Shown: positions 55,072-64,000 of the stretch, one piece after another
Layout of the letters: every line of letters begins with the position of its first letter
Numbering within the stretch: the first letter of the stretch is position 1
The notes under the pieces: generated by a model
Databases searched by the model: none
Seen by the model: the letters and a program-made list of their open reading frames with translations, nothing else
What the model was told of the DNA's origin: nothing
NCBI RefSeq assembly: GCF_035046485.1
Contig: NC_085138.1
Span: 424,873,265-424,937,264 of the forward strand
Length of the DNA: 64,000 nucleotides
Direction: 5' to 3'
Source: Aedes albopictus
Lineage: Eukaryota; Arthropoda; Insecta; Diptera; Culicidae
Program-made: the position numbers and the translations under genes

Positions 55072-55740
55072 TAATTTGGTGTGGGAAAGTAGGCCTTTTC
55101 CTGTCAGATTTGCGTGAGGTAAAACAGCCTATTACGATGAGAAATTGCAAAAAATATCTTTCATATATGCGCATGATAACTGTTAGCTTCCAATTGCACC
55201 TAAAACTAATTTCAACGTCCCATAGCAGTATTTGTTTTTCATAAATACATTTTGAATCTCTTTTTTTCATGAAAATAGGGCAAAATGGGGCAAATTGGAC
55301 AACTACTGAAGATGATTCTGATGGAAAAAGATTTTGTGCTTTTTGTTTATGCCAAGCAAATCAACTTCATATCAGTAACATTAAAAATCCATTCATAACT
55401 AGGAAAAATTGTGAATGTTCGACAGTTGTTGGGGCATATGGGGCAAAATAAGCATTTAAAATACTCTTCCATTTATTCTTATGATTCCTATTATCTTCCA
55501 ATTACACCTGCAGCTATTTTCAAAGATCTACAGTCGTGTTAGTTGTTTGAAAGTACATTTTGATTCTCTTTTTATATGAAAAAAGGGCAAAATGGGGCAA
55601 AATGGACCATTTCCCGTGCCTGCGGTGAATGAAATTAGCACCAATCGATTTCTCGTAATTTTTTACGTCAGAAATGGTCAACTTCACGTACCGAAACCAG
55701 CGGCGTTAAAAGATCCGTTTTTTGGGTCGATTTTTCCCAC

Positions 55741-55829
55741 TGTGCACTCTATGCAAAGTTACAGCATGTTGAACTTTTTGCGAAAGAAAACACAGTTGCC
55801 TATCCCAAACATTTTGGCCACCCCCTGTA
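55741..55829. mobile_element. One-ended fragment of the 25.8 kb mariner-like MITE
   Basis: The sequence ending tatcccaaacattttggcca and cccctgTA matches the right terminus at 26,740-26,770, including the flanking TA. The other end is missing. Confidence 0.75.
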
Positions 55830-56127
55830 TGTTGTCAACTCTCGCTTACAGAATTAGGTGAAAACTGACTTTTTTTATCAAACTGAAGCATAATTGCGAT
55901 AATACGGCAAATCTGTCCAACGGGATCAAATTACATGTAACGTTTCCTTCTGATGGCAAGCTCGGTGTGAAAACCCTGTCAAACAACATTCATTAACCAT
56001 TCATGAAACATTGTTATACCATGCAAATGACCCAACAAACTTGCTCCACTCCCATTATGACCAGTCATTGCGGATAATGAAAATCAGTACTTGATTGGCA
56101 AGCGTTGCAGTTTGATTCAATTTCCGC
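55830..56127 (+). promoter_or_regulatory. Upstream flank of the channel gene
   Basis: About 300 bp between a MITE fragment and the ATG of the DEG/ENaC gene. It probably holds the 5' untranslated region and the proximal promoter. No clear TATA box or initiator was identified, so the transcription start is unknown. Confidence 0.3.
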
Positions 56128-57990
56128 ATGAAAATGAAATCTCTAAAAGACCAACTTGGCTTAACCCAAGTGTTTGGCCCTTCCAGTTCCCTCGAGACAA
56201 TTAGCGGACCACAAGTGAGAAAACCAATTCATAGACTTGGCAAAAACAGGTGGTCTAAGGCTCGCACCAGCCTGAGGAGTCTCGTAGATGAGTATTGCGC
56301 TCAAAGTACCATCCACGGAATTGGCTACATCGGATCCCGGCGAAGGTCCATACTGGAGCGGATCTGGTGGTTCGGGGTTTTTGTGCTCTCGGTGTATGGT
56401 TGTGCCACACTGATCCATAAAGTTTACCAAAAGTGGACCAACAATCCGGTGATTGTTACGTTCGACGAGCGGCCGCTTCCGGTTTGGATGGTCCCATTTC
56501 CGGCCGTGACTATTTGTCCGGAGGCGAAGATCCGTGCAAACGATATGAACTTCACCGAAGACTTTTACCGATTCATCAATTACAGAGGAAGCAGGAAGGA
56601 TCTGGATGATGAAAGGTATTCTTGAAAGTTGATGTTGCAGAGTGTCTAGGTGTTTATGATATCTTGAATATTGCAGGGTTGATCGGCTGTTGGCTGTTCT
56701 TCAGATCTGTGATGAGTTTTTCCATGCTAGAAGCTTGAAGTTTCCCGATCTTTATGCCAGAACTGAAACCGATTTCGATATTGTTCAAATAATGCGTAAC
56801 ATTTCCGTTCCTTTGATTGACATAATTCTTTTTTGTAAGGTGAATGGTGTCCGATGTAATGAACTCTTCTCCGAAACACTGACTGACGAAGGAATTTGCT
56901 TCACCTTCAATGGGTTCTCTACTTATGACATGTTCCGAGATGGAGTTCTTCATGACGAATACAACTATCTGAATGAACCAAAGAATCTCACAGGTTGGAG
57001 TCTAGAAAGTGGATATGTCCCTAGGAAAAAACTTGAATCCCATCCAATCCGTGTGTTAGGATCGGGATTTGGAGCTGGGTTAACTATTGAACTGTTGGCA
57101 CTGGAGGACGATATTGAACAACATTGTAGAGTGCAGCAAGGATTTAAGGTGATTATTCATCCATCTACCGAATATCCTCAGGTTACGAAAAGTTTTGCCC
57201 TGGTGACGTATTCTCGCGATGTAACGATCGCCGTGCGTCCGGTGATTATGAGTACTTCATCGGAGTTGCTAAGCTATCATCCGACGCGTCGTCATTGCTA
57301 CTTCAACCATGAAAGACAGTTGAAGTTTTTCCGAGTCTACACTCAGAGCAACTGTGAACTCGAGTGCGTTACCAACTACACGCTGAAAATGTGTGGCTGT
57401 GTCAAATTTTCAATGCCTCGTTCTGCGAAAACGCGTATCTGTCGGACCTCGGAGATTGCTTGTGTACTTTCAGCGGAGAACAGGATGCTACTACAGTCTG
57501 CAAAGCGACGGTTGAAAAAGCTCCAAACCTATGGCAGTGCTTGCAACTGCATACCGGGATGCACCTCGATTCACTACGACACCGAGATTACTCAGTCTAA
57601 GTGTGATTTTAGGAAAACACTTGAGCTGAGAATAGCTCCGGTAGATCCTACAATAAGCGAAAACGTTAGGCAGTATGATTGGCGAAGAAAAAAACGTCAG
57701 ATTTATTAGTATTCAAATTGTTTTCCATTTGCAGATATCAAATCTCAAAGCTGGGCATATACTTCCGGGAGGTGCAGTACATAACGTCCAAGCGCAGTGA
57801 ACTGTTCGGCATGATAGACTTCATTTCCAACTGTGGCGGCATATTGGGCCTCTGTCTGGGAGTTAGCTTGTTCAGCGTCGTAGAGCTGCTGTACTACTGC
57901 TTGGTGCGTCCATTGCCGCTGATACGAAAAGCGCTGCGTGGTGGGCGAACTGTAACTATTGTAAAAGAGAGTGTTGGAAATCGATACTAA
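56128..57990 (+). CDS. DEG/ENaC (pickpocket-type) sodium channel subunit, three exons
   Basis: Amiloride-sensitive-type cation channel subunit of the plasma membrane; insect members serve mechanosensing, chemosensing and fluid balance. Exons 56128-56615, 56677-57672 and 57735-57990 join in frame to 579 residues; the introns are 61 and 62 bp with GT...AG ends. The N-terminus has the conserved HG pair (STIHGIGYI, 61-68). TM1 is about 79-98, followed by FPAVTIC (124-130). A large Cys-containing extracellular loop follows. TM2 (about 520-552) contains GGILGLCLGVS with the GxS pore motif and VVEL. Start: ATG of MKMKSLKD, the first in frame. There are no disruptions and the size is normal. Which pickpocket gene it is cannot be said. 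Confidence 0.95.
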
Positions 57991-58399
57991 GAGGAGTAGG
58001 TACATTTTTTTTAGTCCTAGGCTAATCCCTTTCGGGAGCCACGCTTTTTTCGTTCCGAAGGAAGAAGTCACATGTTATGAGTTTGTCTTGAGTGGGATTT
58101 GATTCCAGGTCTTCGGCGTGATAGTCACATGTTTGAACCATCACATCAGGTCCGCTTCATCAATAGGTAGAAGTTCGTTCAGTAGTCCAATCCATTTTAG
58201 TTGGAATTTTTAGGTTTTTACTTTTAAAAAGGCATAATTGCATCGATTAGTGTGAATTTGATTAAGATTCAATTAACAATAAAAATACGAGTTCTAATAA
58301 CTAAAATAAGCCGAAAGCGAGATGGAATTGTGAAAACAGGAGTGTTCATGGTGTGGACTCGAAGTTAGTTTGGCTTTCCATTTCGCAGAATTGTTACCT
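57991..58399 (+). other. Downstream flank of the channel gene
   Basis: Probably the 3' untranslated region and spacer; AATAAA-like ttaacaataaaaat lies near 58,274-58,288 and could be the polyadenylation signal. Nothing else is recognised. Confidence 0.35.
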
Positions 58400-58481
58400 G
58401 CTCTGTGGTTTAGTTGGCTAAAGCGCCGGTCTAGCGAATACAGAGTCATGGGTCCAAATCCCACCAGAACGCGATTTTTTT
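58400..58481 (+). ncRNA. Degenerate tRNA-Thr-like sequence with pol III terminator
   Basis: The core 58400-58470 reads like a tRNA: gctctgt acceptor start, A box tggtttagttgg, loop ctagcga, B-box-like gggtccaaatccc, and ccagaac near the 3' end. The anticodon stem does not pair and the B box departs from consensus. A T-run follows at about 58,474. The body resembles tRNA-Thr, but the loop would read AGC. It is probably a tRNA pseudogene or SINE head. Confidence 0.5.
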
Positions 58482-58619
58482 TCACAATTTTATCTCTCAA
58501 CTTTGGAACTTTCGAAGTGCTATAATTTTTATTTGTTTTAATTTTTTGTATCTGTCTTCCTCTAATCCTTCATTTGCCATTCTTTATTTACCTTACCATT
58601 AACCTCTCTTAAATTAATA

Positions 58620-58868
58620 TACACTAAATTCTGTTTTTACGCGATGGATGCGTTCGCGCAAAAAAAGATCGTGTAAAAAAAGTTCGCGTAACTTCGAGAA
58701 TTCGCGCAAAAAAAAATCCAAAGGAAATTTTTTTTACGCGATTTGCCCTCCGCAAATGACCAAAATCGCGTAAAAAAAAGTCGCGTAACTTCGAGAAAAT
58801 CGCGTAAAAAAAGTCGTGCAAAATAAAATCGCGCAAAAAAAAGTCGTGTAAAAAAAGAATTCAGTGTA
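58620..58868. mobile_element. 245 bp TA-flanked MITE made of tcgcgtaaaaaaa repeats
   Basis: Ends cactaaattctgtttttac and, inverted, cactgaattctttttttac are flanked by TA (58620-58621 and 58867-58868). The interior is mainly repeats of tcgcgtaaaaaaag and close variants in both orientations, with aacttcgaga twice. No coding capacity. Confidence 0.82.
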
Positions 58869-58933
58869 CCACTTTTCTCTTTCGTGTTTCTGTCTTTAAC
58901 ATTAAACATAGGAAACATATACTCGATAATTGT

Positions 58934-59338
58934 TTAAATTCTCTGAGAATATAACACTGTGTGGACTGCACAAATCACACATTTTTCGAAGTTATATGTG
59001 GCCATACAAACTGTACATAATAATAAAAAGTGATATTGATATATGTTCCAACATTCGCGTCGGTTCTTCCTGGTCGTTGATATTCTCTGTGAATATGTGC
59101 CAAGTAAGTAAGTCACCGATACTCGAGCATAGTGGGTTTCGTTCGCTTTTAGTGTGTCCCACATCGCTTCGAGGTTGATCTGGTGCTGCTGCAGCTGCAG
59201 TTTAAACTTGTCGGCAGCGGCACCTAGGTTTTTGTTACAGATGCAGTCGGACAGGTAGCTTGGGTAACAAGAAAGTATGGGGACTATGGCAAGTAAACAT
59301 AAAAAAAATATGCAGCATCTCACCAAGTAAAGGTGCAT
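58934..59338 (-). CDS. Hypothetical small secreted protein (134 codons), uncertain
   Basis: An uninterrupted frame on the minus strand. The first 24 residues (MHLYLVRCCIFFLCLLAIVP...) form a hydrophobic stretch with a likely signal cleavage after ILSC. Then come YPSYLSDCICNKNLGAA and a Gln-rich helix-like segment (KFKLQLQQHQINLEAM). The second half is again Cys-rich and hydrophobic and may be read-through past a real exon end. No family is recognised. The frame lies between a MITE and a LINE 3' end, so it could be chance. Confidence 0.25.
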   Translation of the reverse strand: MHLYLVRCCIFFLCLLAIVPILSCYPSYLSDCICNKNLGAAADKFKLQLQQHQINLEAMWDTLKANETHYARVSVTYLLGTYSQRISTTRKNRRECWNIYQYHFLLLCTVCMATYNFEKCVICAVHTVLYSQRI

Positions 59339-59464
59339 CTATGTAAGAGTGTACCATTCAGCTTTAAAATACGGAAATTATCGAAGAATGGCAAATCTGA
59401 ACAAACATTAATTCGACTAGAGATTTCCTTAAGAAATGCGACAAAAATTGTGACCACGACAAAC

Positions 59465-62400
59465 TTTTTTTTTATTATTTAAACCACAACAACATCCACA
59501 AGATTCAGGTTTCTTCAAAAACTGGACAGTTACATATCAAATGATACGAAGTTATATAATCAAATTCACAGCTATCACATACAAATGCATCAACTTGCTG
59601 AACATTCGCCATGTGATAGCTGAGTCGGCAGTGGCCAGTCAACAGTTTGGCCAGCATGCTGCAATTCTATTTAGACAGAAAAAAAGATGTCTCAGTACAA
59701 CACAATTTTGTTTGACGACATGACTCCATACTATTCCAGTATTGAGTGTGCTGAATGGCAGCTCAGGGCCAATGAAATCATGTGATGCTTCAGTGCGAGC
59801 TAACTCATCAGCCAATTCATTTCCAGCGATGGAAGAATGGCCAGGTACCAATACAAGGTGAACTGCGTTTGCTGAATTTAGCTCCTCGATTTGAGTTCGA
59901 CAAGCGATAACTATCTTCGACTTAGATTTGGCCGAAGCATGTGATTCAATAGTAGTCTGGCTATCTGAACAGAAGTATTATGCTTTGCCAGTTTACGTGA
60001 TGCTGAAGTGTTGATTGCATTCCACACATGAGCGAAAAGATTTCGGCCTGAAAAACGGTGCAGTGTCTACCAAGTGAGTGAAACAGATGTTACCATAGTT
60101 CACAAGAGTAGACACCAGCACCGGCTCGACCTTCGAGACCATAAGTGAAACATACGATGCCGTCTGAAATACTTCTCTCCAGATAACCTGATGTTCACTG
60201 TTCGCGGGAAATGAATTACGTGGAAAATGTCCTGTATGGAGAATTACAAGCAATTGTTAGATCACTTGGAGCGACCACCATCAACGACCATCATCAAAAG
60301 TGGAAACAACGAGGTGTGTTTTGATCTGTGGTTCACAGAAGTTCACTCTAGATGACAGAGTATCCGTAGATAGTAAGTGCAACAAATATAGTAGGGCAAT
60401 GCCGAAGAGAACTTAAAGCGACTCCGTGTGAGTTGAATAGAACGCTCCAGCCATCGCATTTAAGCATATCCTTTGGAGATGGCCTAATTTTGATTGGATA
60501 AATCTCACTTCATCCTTTTGTCACCACACAAGACATCCATAGGCCAACACTGGTCGAACAGCAGTTGTGTGAATCCATTTGTTATAGGTTTGAGGCCCCA
60601 AGTTTTACTAAAGGTTCGCTGGCATTGCTCGAAGTCCATACAAGCTTTCTTGGTTCTGAACTCAATGTGAGGTGTCCAGGACAGCTTGGAAACGAGAATG
60701 ACTCCAACGTATTTTATCTGTAGATTTCAGAATCAAAGAGACGTAAACGTCGGACGCTACGGTTTCACCTTGACGTAAAAAGACAATTGATGTTTTACTT
60801 GGATTTACCGAAAGGCCATACCAACGACACCAATCCTCAACTACCTAAAGAGCGCTTAGTATCAGGTCGAAAAGGGTGCTGATCAGGCATGGAAATAATC
60901 GTTCACAATTCATTCATTTCGAGCTCTCTCGCAAAAATTCTCGCGGAACGAAACACAATCCCAGCAAGCCTGTACATAGTGTGTTACGAACTCAGGCGAA
61001 TGAAGGGGATAAAGCAAATACACGAAAATTATGGCAGCGTTCATCGTTGTTCACGTTCACCCGTTGAATCATTCGGTACGGGACTGCAATCGCAAGGTGA
61101 ATGTCGCGAAAGGATCACACGTGAATGCATTCCTTCAATCGCGGCGATTCTTTCGTTTCGTTCGTCGTACTTCTGCTGATGCTGATGGTGCTAGTTTTTT
61201 TCTATCCCATCTGTTGGGGGCGTTGGGGGTATTGATCAATTGCGTGTTTTAACTTCAGTTTCGAGACTAATTAGGAAATCATCTAGTATCGATGGTAAAT
61301 ATGAAAGGATCTATAGATTTCCATGTAATTTGAAATCAGGCAATTTTACTAGTGCATGGGGACAACATCGCCAAACGTACATTAATATTTATTTGGGCTT
61401 GTAGGAAAGATAGGCTAATTATCTGATTCATTTACATTACGTTCGCCTGTTTTATTACAGTTAAATTGTAATTTGGAACATGTGTAAAATTTTGAGTCTG
61501 ATTTAGGCAACCAATATTATAATATAACCGGAAAATAAATTATGAAGCTTACATACTTCACAAAGGAAAGGAAAATCAACCGCTATGTTACCGTGTTTGA
61601 ATAGATCATGAGAATTATTATTCTGGTTTATTTATGTTTTTAATGTTTATCAAGGATTTCACTAATTGATCAATTTTGACAGTTAAATTTTGGCCATGGT
61701 GTATAGGGCAAACAAAAATATTTGTCACTCTCAAAAAACAAATAGGGGCAAACTGAATCAAACAATAAGCCGAAATATATTTGTCAAAAGTGGTCAAATA
61801 TTTGTCGTTCAGGCAAATCAGGCTCGAATCTGTGAGTTTGATCCTCATCAAGGGCCCGGCGGCGCGATAGACATGCATGCATTCAAGTACGGTAGAAATA
61901 TTTCCTGATAGAAAGCTATCATCATGATACATGGTACAATAGTAGGTATATTTAACCGAATCAACCGTTTTCGCACCGCACCGCAAGGAAATATAACACG
62001 AATAGACATGCTTTACCTCCCCATCTAGCAATAAATTAAGAAAAAACGCATCAAACCCGCAAAATAATATTGTCATAACAATCACGCGAATGCAATCTTT
62101 CATTCGCACTGAATCTAAAATTTGATTCGTGTGTGAACGTTCGCGTAAAGATTCATTGAATCACGGCCCACCCGAAGAACCACGATCGGCATGATTGAAT
62201 TTCTTTTGTGCCATTCTCTTTATGCAATCTTTCTTTCTGCAGTTCATTTGTATTGAGACTCGGTGGAGTTCATTGCAACGGTTTGATCCAACCGTGAGCG
62301 AACGGTACAAAGCAATCAAAACAAAGAACGCAATTGGCAAGATGAATCTGAGAGAATGAATTTTCCCGTGCCTGGCTGATGGACATACCGACTAATAATG

Positions 62401-64000
62401 TTAGGTAGTCGTCGGTAAAACCATAAGTAGGGAAACCGCTGTGTTAGGTTGCCTCAATTGCGTATCTGCTACGAGATTCCACAAAAGCGGTGACAAGACT
62501 TCCAAGGGGGCATCCACAACCACCTAATTCCCTAATCACCGCTTGTTGCAATGTCGAGAAGAGATGTAGGTTTTTGAACATTTGATGAATCCAATTGGAA
62601 ATCATCGGAGATATACCATGACTCCGTGCGACATCCAATATGGAATCAAAAAGCACGTTATCAAAGGCACCCTCGATATATCTAAGAAAACACCCAAGCA
62701 AGATTGCTTTTGAGTGAATGCCTTCTAGATACAGTAAACAACCTTGTGTAAAAGAGTCACAGTGGACTTTCCAGATTGGTAAGCATGTTGGTTCACATGA
62801 AGAGGCACATTGGCCAGATGAACATCACGGATGTGATGATCGACAATGCGTTCTAAGCATTTCAGAAGAAAAGAAGTCAAACTGATAGGTCTGAAACTCT
62901 TTGCTTCTTCATACGACGCAAGACCCACTTTCGGAATGAACTTTACAGTAATATCCCTCCAGGATTTGGGAATATACCCTGTAGCAAAACTGCAAACAAG
63001 TAGTTTTTTCAAAACATGTTTGAAATAATAAAATCCCTTCTGAAGCAAAATAGGATAAATCCCATCTGCCCCAGGAGATTTGAAAGAAGCAAAGCTTTTT
63101 AGTGCCCATTCAATCGGTTCTAGAGTTATGATACTCCGAGCCGAAGCTAAACAATCATAACTACAAGAAAAGACATCAGGTTCATCCGAAGATGTAATAT
63201 TCACACATCCTGGGAAGTGTGTGCTGAATAAGCATTCCAAAACTTCCTCATCAGAGGAAGTGAAATCACCATTTGGCAAACGAAGTTCGTTCACTTGGAA
63301 ATCCTTAGATTTTGCAAGGATTTTGTTCAACCGACTGGCTTCACTTAAACTGGAAACATTTGTACAAAGGTTTTTCCAGCCGGATCGTTCAGCAGACCGA
63401 AGAGCTTTCTGGTGGACCTTGCGAGCCGACCTGAAAGCCTCCGATCCAGCTGAACGTCGTCTGCTCCAAATCTTTCTACATTGTTTCCTGAGTTTCGCCA
63501 GATCAGAGTTCCACCAAGGGGTTCCTCTTGTGGTCTTCACAGACCGCAGAGGGCAAACATCTTTAAAAGCTTCCATGATGAAAGCCGTTGTAGTGTCAAC
63601 AGCATCATCTTAATCACTTGGAGTATCAATGGATGGTGTCCATGAAATTTGGCTGCAACCAAATCGGCAAAGAGATCCCAGTTGGTTAGCCGGGGATTCT
63701 TGAAACGCGAAGTTTGCGAAGTAACATTCACATGTTCAAACAAGATGTAGTGTTGGTCAGATAAATATTCCTCATCTGACACATGCCAATTGGTCAGCTC
63801 ATGACTAATTCTGCTAGAGCAAAGCGTTATGTCTAACACTTCCTCTCTACCAGATACCATGAAGGTTAGGCGGTTGCCTATGTTAAGTAATCCAAGATCT
63901 GTACTACTTAAGTATTCCATCAAACTGGAGCCTCTCAAATTGATGTCTGAGCTGCCCCAGATTATATGGTGAGCATTAGCATCACTACCAACAATTAGCG
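59465..64000 (-). pseudogene. LOA/Lian-like non-LTR retrotransposon ORF2, split and decayed
   Basis: Minus-strand motifs in order: endonuclease (DANAHHIIWGSSD, GREEVLDITLCSS, SDQHYI) at 63,550-63,999; reverse transcriptase (FKSPGADGIYP, KSFRPISLTSFLLK, QHAYQSGKST, EGAFDN, YGFTDD) at 62,390-63,580; thumb (YGLSVNPSKTSI, WGLKPI) at about 60,480-60,890; RNase H (AEIFSLMCGM, VPGHSSIAGNELADELA) at 59,700-60,060; and a C-terminal Cys/His block (LTGHCRLSYHMANV, CDSC, HLICNC) with stop near 59,475. An RNase H after the reverse transcriptase fits the LOA clade. Frameshifts near 63,600 and 62,700 and stops (e.g. LSAL*VVED) kill it. A DNA element splits it at 60,884-62,374. The 5' part lies beyond the window. 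Confidence 0.87.
60878..62380. mobile_element. 1,491 bp DNA element with caggca ends nested in the LOA LINE
   Basis: The element 60884-62374 starts caggcatgg and ends with the inverted ccgtgcctg. Exact 6 bp duplications gctgat flank it (60878-60883, 62375-62380). The LINE frame breaks at GMSIS and resumes at STLFDL across the element, which confirms the insertion. attcatt motifs sit inside both ends. A 163-codon minus-strand frame (61,618-62,109) shows no transposase motif. The ends look hAT-like, but 6 rather than 8 bp is duplicated. Non-autonomous. Confidence 0.83.

Larger units (their letters stand above)
53686..55420. mobile_element. 1.7 kb nested palindromic (fold-back) element with gccctattttgcccc motifs
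   Basis: Outer arms (about 53,686-53,945 and 55,140-55,415) are inverted copies sharing tgaatggatttttaatg, aattggacaacta and gttagcttccaattg. An inner pair centred near 54,280 shares aggggcatgtagggtaaaat and ggtttcagtac-like blocks. The motif attttgcccc, or its complement, recurs throughout. A diverged partial copy of the right arm follows at about 55,440-55,640. No protein is encoded. Exact ends were not fixed. Confidence 0.7.

Noticed and set aside
61618..62109. 163-codon minus-strand frame within the nested DNA element
   Set aside because: No transposase or other motif; AT-rich composition makes such a frame possible by chance.

Overview
The window looks like intergenic and flanking DNA of a dipteran, most likely a culicine (Aedes-like) mosquito. 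It is AT-rich and crowded with transposons. It holds degenerate GAATTCC-type repeats, RTE-like and LOA-like LINEs, a Ty3/gypsy element, a hAT transposon, a tRNA-derived SINE and many fold-back MITEs. The only confident host gene is a DEG/ENaC (pickpocket-type) sodium channel gene at 56.1-58.0 kb, with three exons and short introns. The species assignment is inference; no database was searched.

Layout. 0-9 kb: degenerate repeat blocks, a SINE with target-site duplications (TSDs), and a broken RTE copy split by a MITE. 9.5-14.1 kb: a decayed RTE copy with a complete-looking 2,847 bp hAT transposon inside its coding sequence. 14.9-25.4 kb: a complete Ty3/gypsy element on the minus strand. Its two 1,902 bp LTRs show no difference by eye, gag and pol are joined by a -1 frameshift signal, and an 808 bp MITE sits near its 3' end. 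25.4-35 kb: fold-back MITEs and a 4.6 kb composite repeat. 35-47 kb: hairpin elements, low-complexity repeats, a TTAA-flanked element with opposed tandem arrays, and two more RTE pieces. 47-53 kb: two adjacent copies of one repeat family, one with an expanded tandem array and the other split by a 616 bp DNA element. 53.7-55.4 kb: a large palindromic element. 56-58 kb: the channel gene. 59.5-64 kb: the minus-strand remains of a LOA/Lian-like LINE, split by a 1.49 kb DNA element.

How parts relate. The nesting gives a relative order: RTE before hAT; Ty3 element before its internal MITE; LOA LINE before its internal DNA element; RTE copy 1 before its MITE. The Ty3 element (gag, -1 shift, protease, reverse transcriptase, RNase H, integrase, LTRs, primer site) and the hAT element (terminal repeats plus an intron-containing transposase gene without stops) are the two that look recently mobile. 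No bacterial-type operon, CRISPR array, rRNA gene or clearly functional tRNA gene was seen.
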